25,414 nucleotides of DNA. Source: JANWYT01 sp046719465 (GTDB taxonomy: Bacteria > Chloroflexota > Anaerolineae > Aggregatilineales > Phototrophicaceae). The DNA lies in assembly GCA_046719465.1 (NCBI GenBank), contig JBDNCV010000047.1, positions 1-25,414 on the forward strand, in the 5' to 3' direction. A model generated the notes under the pieces. It did not search any database. It was given only the letters and a program-made list of their open reading frames with translations, and had not been told where the DNA came from. Positions within the stretch are counted from its first letter, which is position 1; each line of letters starts with the position of its first letter. Below, in pieces: positions 15,201-21,472 of the stretch. The position numbers and the translations under genes were made by a program.

Positions 15201-15789
15201 CGATCATCGCGCGCACGACGGCCTCATCGACCAGCGCGATCTTGTTGATCTCGTGCGAGGTGCGGAAGCCGTCGAAGAAGTGCAAGAAGGGCACGCGCGC
15301 TGCCAGCGTGGCCGCGTGGCTGATGAGCGCCATGTCCTGCGCTTCCTGCACGCTGGCGGAGGCCAACAGCGCCCATCCGGTCGAACGGGCGGCCATCACG
15401 TCGCTGTGATCGCCAAAGATCGACAAGCCCTGCGCTGCCAGCGCCCGCGCCGCAATGTGAAAGACCGCCGGCGTAAGTTCCCCCGCGATCTTGAACATAT
15501 CCGGCAGCATCAGCAGCAGCCCCTGCGACGCGGTGAAGGTCGTCGCCAACGCGCCCGCTTGTAACGCCCCGTGGATTGCGCCAGCCGCCCCCGCTTCGCT
15601 CTGCATCTCGACCACCTGCGGAACTGTGCCCCACAGGTTCGGTTGATGATTCGCCGCCCATTCGTCCGCCCATTCGCCCATCGGCGAGGCAGGCGTGATC
15701 GGATAGATGGCGATCACTTCACTGCACCAATACGCGATCCGCGCCACGGCTTCGTTCGCGTCAAGCGTTTGATAGATGGTCTTTGTCAT
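12235..15789 (-). CDS. nifJ: Pyruvate:ferredoxin (flavodoxin) oxidoreductase
   Basis: A 1184-residue one-piece enzyme, the usual length. It converts pyruvate and CoA to acetyl-CoA and CO2, reducing ferredoxin or flavodoxin in the cytoplasm. Near the N-terminus is YPITPASPMGEWADEW (the pyruvate/TPP pyrimidine domain). An EKR region follows, with GAxxSGVLPREQAI-like and YRKKGEKVV segments. Two [4Fe-4S] motifs follow: CIQCGKCAFVCPHAA (about residues 683-700) and CTGCSICFDVCPA (about 743-763). The TPP domain then has ACAGCGETPY (about 820-830, supplying cysteines to the proximal cluster), TGCSSIFGGNLPTTPW, and the GDGWAYDIGFGG motif with DTEVYSNTGGQMSKATP. All expected motifs are present and intact. 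The start ATG at 15789 has AAGG just upstream. It stands alone, with no ferredoxin gene beside it. Its presence shows an anaerobic or facultative acetyl-CoA route. Confidence 0.97.
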   Translation of the reverse strand: MTKTIYQTLDANEAVARIAYWCSEVIAIYPITPASPMGEWADEWAANHQPNLWGTVPQVVEMQSEAGAAGAIHGALQAGALATTFTASQGLLLMLPDMFKIAGELTPAVFHIAARALAAQGLSIFGDHSDVMAARSTGWALLASASVQEAQDMALISHAATLAARVPFLHFFDGFRTSHEINKIALVDEAVVRAMIDDRLVTAHRDRALTPDRPTIRGTAQNPDVYFQGRETVNPFYAATPQILQETMDRFAQLTGRSYELYEYHGAPDAERVIVVMGSAAEVAMETVDFLSAQGERVGVLKVRLYRPFAADRLIAALPPTVRQIAVLDRCKEPGSAGEPLYLDVVTALMEGWQGALPRVVGGRYGLSSKDFTPAMVKAVFDNLAASRPLNHFTVGITDDVTHTSLPFDPDFSIEPESVVRALFYGLGADGTVGANKNSIKIIGENTPNYAQGYFVYDSKKSGSMTVSHLRFGPQPIRSSYLIHKANFIACHQPIFIERYDLLKDAADGATFLLNTPYALDKVWERLPRVAQQHILEKRLKVYVIDAVKVAREAGMGGRINTVMQVCFFALSGVLPREQAIDEIKKSIVKTYRKKGEKVVQQNLQAVDQTLAHLYELPVPDSVTSTVELLPPVSEDAPPFVRNVLGEMLALRGDQIPVSAMPVDGVFPVGTSQYEKRNLAAEIPVWDADLCIQCGKCAFVCPHAAIRIKAYEPELLADAPATFKAVDARDTEWRGLKYTIQVAPEDCTGCSICFDVCPARSKADPDHKALMMAPQPPLREAERDNWRFFSSLPELDRRQIKVSSIRQQQAQQPLFEFSGACAGCGETPYLKLISQLFGDRALIANATGCSSIFGGNLPTTPWACNADGRGPAWANSLFEDNAEFGLGMRVALDKQAEYARELLRRLEPEIGTELVEALLNADQRDEAGIYAQRQRVAALKEHLRYIAAARNGSTPSELHRLLDVADYLVRKDVWIVGGDGWAYDIGFGGLDHVLASGRNVNILVMDTEVYSNTGGQMSKATPRGAVARFAAGGKPLGKKDLGLIAMGYGHVYVARVAMGAKDEQTLRAFLEAQAYDGPSLIIAYSHCIAHGIDMGKALHNQKAAVDSGQWLLYRYNPDKPEQPLTLDSRPPKLPLTEYLRMENRFRMLEQSHPEEAAALFEQAQRDVLAQRALYEYMASRPVGS

Positions 15790-16010
15790 CGCCTTGCCCC
15801 CAAAAAACCTTTTTCAGACACACTCTCGTTACCCCTGATCGTACCGATGAAGCGCTGTCTCACAGCAGTGATGGATGTCACCGCTTGGGGGTACGTTTGT
15901 CGTCGTGAGCTTAAGATTGCTCTTGCGCTGCGCTTATCACCCTCTATAGCGGCGCTCATATGATGAGAGAATCAACAGACCATTGAGCGTTCAAGGAGGC
16001 AACACGCCTG

Positions 16011-16721
16011 ATGAAGAAGGCACTGCTAAGCATCATCCTGCTGGGGCTGCTGGGGTTGAGCACCCCGGCAGCGCAAGACACCGTGAGCATCGGTCGCGCC
16101 GAGGCGATCATCTTACAGATGTTTCCGGAGGCCACTGTCATCGCAATTCAGCGCATCCAGCAAGGCGAGGCGCTGGTGTGGGAGGCGCGGCTCGAGGATG
16201 ACACGCTGATTTACATCGACCTGCGCAGCGGCGACATCACCGACATTGTCAAAGCGACGCCCACAATCGAGCCAGCGCCAGCCGCGGCTACGTCCGATGC
16301 GCGCCCCTCGCTCCCCGGCCCGGTGCCGGTGCGCGGGCTGCCTGCCATCAGCTTCGACCGCGCCCTTGAGATTGCCTTCGCTCAGTTCCCCGGGACTGAA
16401 CTGGTCGCAGCAGGGCTGGAGCGCGGCCAATGGGACATCAGCCTAAGCAACGGCATCGCCGTCTACGTCAACGCGCGCACAGGCCGCATCGTCCAGCTTG
16501 AGCCGTGGGAGGGTGACCGAGCGCCCATCGATGTGCCTGCCATTCGCTTTGAGGAGGCGCTGAGCATCGCGCAGGCCTTCTACCCGCGGCGGAACTTCGT
16601 CACGGTGGAGTTAGAACAAGCAGGCCGCCGCGAGGGCTTCGCGCTGGTGTGGAAGATCGAGTTTGGCCGCGGGCAAGAGGTCTACGTCGACGCGATGACC
16701 GGCGAGGTGCTGCGGCGCTAG
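16011..16721 (+). CDS. Secreted protein with three PepSY domains
   Basis: A 236-residue protein. A short signal peptide (MKKALLSIILLGLLGLSTPA) is followed by three PepSY-like repeats at about residues 25-80, 110-162 and 177-236. Each begins with an (I/F)xxALxIAxxxFP-like helix and ends with a VYVDAMTGEV-type beta strand (YIDLRSGDI, YVNARTGRI, YVDAMTGEVLRR). A Pro/Ala linker separates repeats 1 and 2. PepSY domains occur in propeptides of M4 peptidases and in envelope proteins and are thought to modulate protease activity; no peptidase gene is adjacent. AGGAGG lies about 11 bases before the ATG, longer than ideal. No promoter stands out in the 221-base gap after nifJ. A hairpin follows the stop. 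Confidence 0.85.
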   Translation: MKKALLSIILLGLLGLSTPAAQDTVSIGRAEAIILQMFPEATVIAIQRIQQGEALVWEARLEDDTLIYIDLRSGDITDIVKATPTIEPAPAAATSDARPSLPGPVPVRGLPAISFDRALEIAFAQFPGTELVAAGLERGQWDISLSNGIAVYVNARTGRIVQLEPWEGDRAPIDVPAIRFEEALSIAQAFYPRRNFVTVELEQAGRREGFALVWKIEFGRGQEVYVDAMTGEVLRR

Positions 16722-16726
16722 ATAGC

Positions 16727-16758
16727 AGCATGGGGGCGATTCACCCATCGCCCCTGCT
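16727..16758 (+). terminator. Hairpin after the PepSY gene
   Basis: AGCA-T-GGGGGCGAT, loop TCACCC, then ATCGCCCC-T-GCT form a stem of 8 strong pairs extended by 4 more beyond a small bulge. It starts 6 bases after the stop codon. No T-run follows, so it may be a REP-like element or a weak terminator. Confidence 0.5.
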
Positions 16759-16772
16759 CGTCTGAAACCTGC

Positions 16773-16801
16773 TTCACAGCGTGGCGCTCGTTTGCTACAC
16801 T
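16773..16801 (+). promoter_or_regulatory. Sigma-70-type promoter of tRNA-Arg
   Basis: TTCACA (16773-16778; 5 of 6 matches) and TACACT (16796-16801; 4 of 6) are 17 bases apart. The -10 ends 10 bases before the mature tRNA, matching the layout of the other tRNA promoters in the window. Confidence 0.65.
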
Positions 16802-16811
16802 AAGAGGCGTG

Positions 16812-16884
16812 GCCTCCGTAGCTCAGGGGACAGAGCGACTCCGTCCTAAGGAGTGCGTCGGCGGTTCGAATCCGTCCGGGGGCG
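16812..16884 (+). tRNA. tRNA-Arg (anticodon CCT)
   Basis: The acceptor stem is GCCTCCG/CGGGGGC, with one T-G pair and discriminator G. The anticodon stem is ACTCC/GGAGT with loop GTCCTAA, giving anticodon CCT at 16845-16847 (reads AGG). The T arm is GGCGG-TTCGAAT-CCGTC. CCA is not encoded. It has its own promoter but no clear terminator; the convergent oxidoreductase gene ends 5 bases downstream. Confidence 0.95.
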
Positions 16885-16889
16885 CAGCA

Positions 16890-18209
16890 TTACACTGGCA
16901 GCACTGACCGAATCCGCTTTTCGACCTCGTGGCGCACCTCGCGCAGGCCGCCGCGCGCCACCGCGTTGAGCGCCACCGGCGCAGCAAACAGCCCGATCAT
17001 GTCCGGCGGGATCTGGCGCGTCAGCATCAGCCCGAACAAGCGGCTCATCCCGCCGTCCTCGGCGATCCACTGCCCCATCTTGCCCACCGCCCACTCAGGG
17101 ATCGGCAGGGCGGCGCTGCTGTAGAAGCTGTTCTGAACGCGGCCTTGCAGCGTCCGGTACATCGGGTAGGTGTGCGTCCGCACGACCTGCTCATAGGCCG
17201 CCAGCGCCTCCTCCCATGTGAGCTTGCCCTGCCACCAGCGGCGCATCGCCAGCGCCAGCGCCTTGCCCATGAACAGCGCGTCGTAGATGCCCTGCCCGTC
17301 GAGCGGGTCTTTCTGGTGGAAGGCATCGCCCACCAGCGCCCACCCCGGGCCGCCGGGCTGGCGGTAGAGGTTGCCGATGTTGCGCATCCCCCGAATGCTG
17401 GTGACGCGCTCAGCTTCGGTCAAGCGCGCCCACAGCTTGTCGTTGGCTTGCAGCTTGCCGAGGTAGAACTGCTCGACGTCGCCGCCTGCGGGGTCGATCA
17501 CGTCGCTGCGCCCCTCAATGCAGACCACCGTCTGGCCGTCGGCGCTGTCCATCATCAGATAGCCAAATGTGCCATCCGCTTCATAGGCGGCGGCGCTGGG
17601 GCCATCTGCATCCAGCGGGGCGACCCCGCGCCAGTAGGCGTAGTAGATGCTGGTGGGGTTGTCGTCGTGGCGGTCGAACTCTTGGGCGTTGGCCTTGCGC
17701 GCCACGAGGCTGTAGCGCCCGTCCGCGCCAATGACAGCCTTCGCGCGGATCGAGCGCGGCTCGCCGTCCTTGGGCTTGACGACCACCCCGCAGACCGTCT
17801 CACCCTCCCACAGCAGATCCGTCACGCTGGCGTTCATCACGGCCGTCACGTTGGGCTGACGCTCTGCCGCCAGCCACACGCCATAATCGAAACGCGCGCG
17901 GTCGATGGCGTAGGCGTAATCGCGCCCGGCGTACATCGGGATGCGCAGCTTGCCGCTGAAGGCGCGGTTGACCGTGGCCATGTGGAACAGGCGCGGGGTG
18001 TTGGCGGCGTATTCCGACTCGCGCGCGCCGATCTCGTCCAGCATTTTCATGGCAGAAGCGTAGATGATGGGCGAGGACACCGCTGGCAGCGAGGGCAGCT
18101 CAGCCCGCTCCAGCAGCAGCACACGCATCCCTTCCATGCCGAGCCGCGCTGCGAGGTGCGCCCCAGCCACGCGACCGCCCACCACAATCACATCGTAGTT
18201 GTCATGCAT
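16890..18209 (-). CDS. FAD-dependent oxidoreductase/monooxygenase (PHBH-type fold)
   Basis: A 439-residue flavoprotein. The N-terminal dinucleotide loop is DVIVVGGRVAGAHLAARL; the second glycine of GxGxxG is an arginine, as in the GARxAG subgroup of class A flavoprotein monooxygenases. A VIGADGRYSLVARK segment (about residue 160) matches the family DG motif that contacts FAD and NAD(P)H. A GD motif, WALVGDAFHQKDPLDGQGI, begins at about residue 290. These features place it among PF01494/geranylgeranyl-reductase-like proteins; the substrate is unknown. The start ATG at 18209 is supported by the position of the first strand. It stands alone between tRNA-Arg and tRNA-Phe. Its stop lies 5 bases from tRNA-Arg on the other strand. 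Confidence 0.88.
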   Translation of the reverse strand: MHDNYDVIVVGGRVAGAHLAARLGMEGMRVLLLERAELPSLPAVSSPIIYASAMKMLDEIGARESEYAANTPRLFHMATVNRAFSGKLRIPMYAGRDYAYAIDRARFDYGVWLAAERQPNVTAVMNASVTDLLWEGETVCGVVVKPKDGEPRSIRAKAVIGADGRYSLVARKANAQEFDRHDDNPTSIYYAYWRGVAPLDADGPSAAAYEADGTFGYLMMDSADGQTVVCIEGRSDVIDPAGGDVEQFYLGKLQANDKLWARLTEAERVTSIRGMRNIGNLYRQPGGPGWALVGDAFHQKDPLDGQGIYDALFMGKALALAMRRWWQGKLTWEEALAAYEQVVRTHTYPMYRTLQGRVQNSFYSSAALPIPEWAVGKMGQWIAEDGGMSRLFGLMLTRQIPPDMIGLFAAPVALNAVARGGLREVRHEVEKRIRSVLPV

Positions 18210-18337
18210 ACCAATACACCTCGTCGTTATATCTCGTGAATTTTATCACACAAGGGCTAAATGCTGGATGAGACTTAGGGGCGAGGCGGCGCATCGGGGC
18301 AAGCCCTGCCCTGCCCGCTGCACATGCCATAACAACA

Positions 18338-18362
18338 CAAAAGCCCCACACTATGTGGGGCT
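18338..18362 (-). terminator. Rho-independent terminator of tRNA-Phe
   Basis: On the - strand, AGCCCCACA-TAG-TGTGGGGCT is a perfect 9-bp stem with a 3-base loop, followed by TTTTGT. It begins 3 bases after the tRNA-Phe discriminator base. Confidence 0.85.
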
Positions 18363-18365
18363 GTG

Positions 18366-18438
18366 TGCCGCAGGCGAGGATCGAACTCGCGACCCTGCGA
18401 TTTTCAGTCGCATGCTCTACCAGCTGAGCTACCGCGGC
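18366..18438 (-). tRNA. tRNA-Phe (anticodon GAA)
   Basis: Read on the - strand, the acceptor stem is GCCGCGG/CTGCGGC (one G-T pair) with discriminator A. The D arm is GCTCAGCTGGTAGAGC, the anticodon stem TGCGA/TCGCA holds the loop CTGAAAA (anticodon GAA at 18403-18405), and the T loop is TTCGATC. CCA is not encoded. It has its own promoter and terminator. Confidence 0.95.
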
Positions 18439-18455
18439 GCTTGTATGTGTTGAGA

Positions 18456-18484
18456 ATACTAGCGGCAGGCGCGGGTCTTGTCAA
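18456..18484 (-). promoter_or_regulatory. Sigma-70-type promoter of tRNA-Phe
   Basis: On the - strand, a perfect TTGACA (18479-18484) is followed after 17 bases by TAGTAT (18456-18461; 4 of 6). The predicted transcript starts about 10 bases before the mature tRNA. Confidence 0.7.
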
Positions 18485-18567
18485 GCGCGGAACAGCGCCT
18501 GCCTGCCTGCTGTGGGGACAAGGCCTGCCCCTCGCTGTAGGTGGGAAAAGCAGATTCTAACCTCAAG

Positions 18568-18647
18568 GCTTCAGCCCCCTTCAGGGGGCGCGCCCCAGCC
18601 GGATGCTCTGGCGTCTGGCGACGGTCGGGGAATGAATCCATCCCTAC
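18568..18647. repeat. REP-like GC-rich inverted-repeat element
   Basis: GCCCCC-TTCA-GGGGGC forms a hairpin (18574-18589) and overlaps the palindrome GGGGCGCGCCCC (18585-18596). Part of the sequence (a GGCTTCAGCCCC-like start and GCCGGATGCT) has a faint counterpart at 25205-25250 in the lexA/kinase gap. The resemblance is partial and judged by eye. Confidence 0.4.
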
Positions 18648-18764
18648 AAACAGCGCCCCCACACAGCCACTTTTAAGGCCAACGCGCGCCGCTGTGCTGT
18701 ACAATCAGGGGCAGTGACTGCGTCCGTAAATGACATTGGAATGCACAACAGGAATGAGAACAGC

Positions 18765-19577
18765 ATGTCCCAGCCTTTGCAACCGATCCCCCCGCTGACC
18801 GCGCCGATGTCGATCTTGGTGGCGGTGGCGCACCATGACGACATTGAGTTCGGCGTGAGCGGCAGCGTCGCTCGCTGGGTCGATGAAGGCGCCAGCGTGA
18901 CCTACGTCATCATCACCGACGGCGGCGCGGGCAGCAACGACCCCAACGTAACCCGCGCCGAGCTGGTCGAGCGGCGGCGGCATGAACAGATCGCCGCAGC
19001 GGCCGCTGTTGGGGTGCAGGATGTGCGCTTTCTGGGCTATCCTGACGGCGTCCTCACCCCCAGCCTTGAGCTGCGCCGCGACCTGACACGGCTCATCCGC
19101 GAGATCAAGCCCTATCGTGTCGTGCTGCAAGACCCGACCACGGTCTACGTCGAGAGCGGCTACATCAACCACCCTGACCATCGCGCCGCAGGCGAAGCGA
19201 TGACCTATGCCGTGTTCCCCAGCGCAGAGACGCGCCCCATCTTCCCCGAGCTGCTGGCGGAGGGCTATGAGCCGCACCACGTTAGCGAGGTGTTCCTCAC
19301 CCTCTCGCTGCACAACACGCACTACATAGACATCACCGCCACCATCGACCGCAAGCTAGACGCGCTGCGGGCGCACATCTCCCAGATTGGCGAGGGCGAG
19401 GCCGCCGAGAAAGGCGCGCTGGGCTGGATTCGTGAGCGCAACGCTGAGGCTGGGGCGCGCGTCGGCGTGGGCTACGCTGAGCTGTACCGCGTGATGGACT
19501 TCAGCCGTCCGCGCGATGAAGATGAAGCGCGCCGCCAGCGAGAGGAGCGAGCAAGTGCGGCTGTGAGCGCTGACTAG
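18765..19577 (+). CDS. PIG-L (LmbE-like) family deacetylase
   Basis: A 270-residue enzyme from the preferred ATG at 18765 (MSQPLQ), which has GAG 6 bases upstream. An upstream ATG (18741) and a GTG (18714) are also in frame, but the GTG lies almost on the expected transcription start. The zinc site is clear: AHHDDIEFGVSG (H-x-D-D) near residue 24 and INHPDHRAAG (H-x-x-H) near residue 140. FLGYPDG and VLQDPTTVYVESG are also family-like. Members remove an acetyl group from N-acetylated sugars or sugar conjugates, for example in GPI, mycothiol or bacillithiol synthesis; the substrate here is not evident. It leads a tight set with a small membrane protein (2-base gap) and a TIR-FHA protein (16-base gap), so a joint role is plausible. 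Confidence 0.9.
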   Translation: MSQPLQPIPPLTAPMSILVAVAHHDDIEFGVSGSVARWVDEGASVTYVIITDGGAGSNDPNVTRAELVERRRHEQIAAAAAVGVQDVRFLGYPDGVLTPSLELRRDLTRLIREIKPYRVVLQDPTTVYVESGYINHPDHRAAGEAMTYAVFPSAETRPIFPELLAEGYEPHHVSEVFLTLSLHNTHYIDITATIDRKLDALRAHISQIGEGEAAEKGALGWIRERNAEAGARVGVGYAELYRVMDFSRPRDEDEARRQREERASAAVSAD

Positions 19578-19579
19578 CT

Positions 19580-19804
19580 ATGACTACTTATGAGGACTAC
19601 ACTGAAGAACGCTGTGAAGATGTGGAGCGCGAGGCCGAGGCTTACTTTGAAGCCCAGCGCGGTTGGACGCGCCGCCGCGTCATCCTGCTCATCATCGTGG
19701 TGTTGTTGATTGTGTCGCTGTTGGTGTATGGGCTGCTGCCCGCGCTGGAGTTCTGGCTTATGCCCGCCCCCAGCCTGCCGCTTCAGCCCGCGTTGACCAT
19801 CTGA
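19580..19804 (+). CDS. Small single-span membrane protein
   Basis: A 74-residue protein starting 2 bases after the PIG-L stop. There is no good Shine-Dalgarno sequence, so translation probably depends on coupling. Residues 1-30 are acidic and predicted helical (YTEERCEDVEREAEAYFEAQ), followed by a basic TRRR stop-transfer signal. One transmembrane helix follows (about 34-56, VILLIIVVLLIVSLLVYGL), then a short Pro-rich tail. The positive-inside rule puts the acidic N-terminus in the cytoplasm. I recognise no family. Its position between an enzyme and a TIR-FHA protein suggests a membrane anchor or partner, which is inference. Confidence 0.65.
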   Translation: MTTYEDYTEERCEDVEREAEAYFEAQRGWTRRRVILLIIVVLLIVSLLVYGLLPALEFWLMPAPSLPLQPALTI

Positions 19805-19820
19805 CGAGGAGGAACCGCCT

Positions 19821-20612
19821 ATGAGCCAGCGCCTGTTTATCTCGCATTCGACCCGCGACAAACGCTACGCTGACCCGCTGCACGCTTTTCTGATGCGCTT
19901 AGGCTATCGCGTCTGGACGGATCCCGCGCCGCGCCCGGGCCTTGACTGGCGTTTCGAGATCGACGATGCCATCCGCAGCAGCGACGCCGTGCTGGTCGTG
20001 CTCACCCCCAACAGCGCAGAGAGCATCTACGTCACATATGAGTGGACACTCGCGCTGGCGCTGAACATCCGCGTCATCCCGATTACCTACGTGCCGGCGC
20101 GCTTCCACCCGCGCCTCGAGCACCTTGAGCGCTTCGACGTGACCAGCTTCCGCGATCAAAGCCACTTCTGGGATTACTTCGCGCGCGAGATGCGCCGCAT
20201 GTTCCCCTATCAGCCGTCTGCGCCCGCTGGGATGCCGCCCGCTGGCGGCTTCGGCCCAGCGCCCGCCCCCGCGCCCGCCCCGCCTATCGACCGCAGCCTG
20301 ATGCCGCCCAGCAGCGGCTTTTGGTTGGTGATGCGGCGCGGCCCCAAGCCCGGCATGATGTGGCGCTTCGATGGCCAGCTCGTCACGCTCGGGCGCGACA
20401 AAACCAATGACATCTCGATTGAGGACAACGGCGTGAGCCGCTTCCACTGCCGCTTTACGCAGTTCCCAGAGGGCTACGCCGTCGAGGACAACAACAGCAC
20501 CAACGGCGTGATCGTCAACGGGGCGCGGGTGCAAGGCATCGTGCCGCTCTACGCGGGCATGACGATCCAGCTAGGGGATAACGTCGTGCTGACTTATGAG
20601 GTTGTGCCGTAA
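19821..20612 (+). CDS. TIR-FHA fusion protein
   Basis: A 263-residue protein. Residues 1-135 form a TIR domain of the bacterial TIR_2 type: RLFISHSTRDK (strand A and box-1-like), YRVWTDPAPRPGLDW (BB-loop region), DAVLVVLTPNSAESIYVTYEWTLALALN and RVIPITY. Glu74 sits where the catalytic glutamate of NAD-cleaving TIR domains lies. A Pro/Ala/Gly linker covers about 140-160. An FHA domain fills about 167-263, with the phosphothreonine-binding signature LGRDKTNDI, GVSRFHCRF, and NNSTNGVIVNG. The start ATG has AGGAGG 8 bases upstream. TIR domains cleave NAD or act as adaptors, and FHA domains bind pThr peptides, so the protein would join phospho-signalling to a TIR output. No kinase gene is in the window. 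A palindromic repeat begins 2 bases after the stop. Confidence 0.88.
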   Translation: MSQRLFISHSTRDKRYADPLHAFLMRLGYRVWTDPAPRPGLDWRFEIDDAIRSSDAVLVVLTPNSAESIYVTYEWTLALALNIRVIPITYVPARFHPRLEHLERFDVTSFRDQSHFWDYFAREMRRMFPYQPSAPAGMPPAGGFGPAPAPAPAPPIDRSLMPPSSGFWLVMRRGPKPGMMWRFDGQLVTLGRDKTNDISIEDNGVSRFHCRFTQFPEGYAVEDNNSTNGVIVNGARVQGIVPLYAGMTIQLGDNVVLTYEVVP

Positions 20613-20613
20613 C

Positions 20614-20668
20614 GCCTCATCCCCCAGCCCCTTCTCTGGGCGGAGAAGGGGGCCAGCTGCCTGCGGCC
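20614..20668 (+). repeat. Dispersed palindromic repeat, copy B
   Basis: It starts 2 bases after the TIR-FHA stop codon. GCCTCATCCCCCA is followed by the hairpin CCCCTTCTC/GAGAAGGGG (20628-20651, loop TGGGCG) and the tail CTGCCTGCGGCC. It matches copy A on the opposite strand over its whole length. It sits between two convergent genes, where a bidirectional terminator would be expected. Confidence 0.7.
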
Positions 20669-20698
20669 ATGACGTGGCCTGCCTGCGGCCATGACGTG
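20657..20698 (+). repeat. Two direct copies of a 20-bp unit, period 22
   Basis: CTGCCTGCGGCCATGACGTG occurs at 20657-20676 and again at 20679-20698. The first half is the tail of repeat copy B, so the unit looks like a local duplication of that tail. The 16-base core GGCCTGCCTGCGGCCA of the second copy is also present inside the hairpin loop of copy C. Confidence 0.75.
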
Positions 20699-20708
20699 AA
20701 CAGATTGC

Positions 20709-21224
20709 TCAGGCGGTTTCGCGCACTTGCAGCAGCGGCTCCACCTCGTCCAGCCACGCGCGGATGTCATCCCACTTGCGGAAGTCGCCAACGGGGGCCT
20801 TCATCGCCTTGACCAGCATCCGCAGCGGCAGCGACAACCGCTTATGATCCATCACCCCCGCGAAGAAGCCCTCTGCCTGTGCAGGCAAAATGGCACGCAC
20901 CGGCTTGAGATAATCGCTCACGATGGCGCGGTTGGCGGGCGTGTCCTGCTCCAACGTCAAGCACACCGTCCAATAGAGCAGCCGCTTCTGCGCCAGCACA
21001 TCGCGGAAGGTCGTTAAGTAGGTGACGGCCTCCGGCAGCCACTGCCCCGCGCGAATCGCACTGCCCAGCAGCACCGCGTCGTAGGGCGCAGGGTCAGGCT
21101 GCTGGTTGACCGATAAAATATCCACAGCATAACCACGGTCGCGCAAGGTCGCGCCGATGAAGCGCGCAATCTCCTCGGTGCTGCCCGCTTTGGTCGCATA
21201 AGCTACCAAGATTTTCCTCGCCAT
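20709..21224 (-). CDS. Flavodoxin-domain protein (HemG-like family)
   Basis: A 171-residue protein from the ATG at 21224, which has GGAGG 5 bases upstream; the longer frame (from 21278) adds 18 residues with no support. The N-terminus ILVAYATKAGSTEEIARFIG is a flavodoxin FMN phosphate loop. It is followed by YDAVLLGSAIRAGQWLPEAV, as in HemG-like (flavodoxin_5) proteins, and the C-terminal GDFRKWDDIRAWLDEV block common in that group. HemG is a protoporphyrinogen oxidase that works with menaquinone, but many homologues in non-enteric bacteria have no assigned role, so the gene symbol is left empty. No heme biosynthesis genes are nearby. The upstream neighbour is the CoA-transferase, 248 bases away. 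Confidence 0.85.
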   Translation of the reverse strand: MARKILVAYATKAGSTEEIARFIGATLRDRGYAVDILSVNQQPDPAPYDAVLLGSAIRAGQWLPEAVTYLTTFRDVLAQKRLLYWTVCLTLEQDTPANRAIVSDYLKPVRAILPAQAEGFFAGVMDHKRLSLPLRMLVKAMKAPVGDFRKWDDIRAWLDEVEPLLQVRETA

Positions 21225-21338
21225 CTCCGCCTCCTCTCCTCTTGTGACCCCAGCTAAACACAAAGTGCCGCCGTCCACCAGTGAGGAAGCTCACCTTCGA
21301 TCCAGTCGATTGACATGGGAGCGTCCCCTCACCCCCTG

Positions 21339-21382
21339 CCCCCTCTCCCACACGCCGCCGCTGCGCGGCTGGGGCGAGGGGG
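21339..21382. repeat. Imperfect GC-rich inverted repeat
   Basis: CCCCCTCTCCCA and TGGGGCGAGGGGG flank a GC-rich centre, forming an imperfect long stem. The preceding CCCCTCACCCCC resembles the lead-in of the palindromic repeats. It lies between the CoA-transferase stop and the flavodoxin start, both on the - strand. Confidence 0.45.
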
Positions 21383-21472
21383 TAGACCGCGCATCACCAC
21401 CATGTTAGGCACTCGCGTTGACATTGATGCATGGCAGAGTCTGACGTTTCTTCAAGGGATGGCTGGAGGCAT

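Larger units (their letters stand above)
18439..18764. other. Gene-free stretch between tRNA-Phe and the PIG-L gene
   Basis: This 326-base gap holds the tRNA-Phe promoter at its left end. REP-like GC-rich inverted sequence fills about 18500-18650. On the right, a TACAAT hexamer (18700-18705) could be the -10 element for the PIG-L operon, although no good -35 is seen at 16-18 bases. I see no convincing coding frame or structured RNA in it. Confidence 0.5.

Noticed and set aside
14728..15564. 278-codon + strand frame opposite nifJ
   Set aside because: Arg/His/Glu-rich shadow of a strongly supported PFOR gene.
16890..18209. Arginine in place of the second glycine of GxGxxG as a sign of a dead flavoprotein
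   Set aside because: The GARxAG/GGRxAG form is normal in a subgroup of this family, and the later DG and GD motifs are intact.
16929..18239. 436-codon open frame on the + strand opposite the FAD oxidoreductase
   Set aside because: Composition is His/Arg/Val-rich with no domain pattern, and the - strand frame is a clear flavoprotein.
18714..18764. GTG at 18714 as start of the PIG-L protein
   Set aside because: It lies almost on the transcription start predicted from TACAAT at 18700-18705 and adds a polar tail; the ATG at 18765 has a better upstream GAG and fits the family start.
20657..20698. Two 20-bp direct repeats considered as a CRISPR remnant
   Set aside because: Only two copies with a 2-base gap, no spacers and no cas genes; it is explained as duplication of the tail of repeat copy B.
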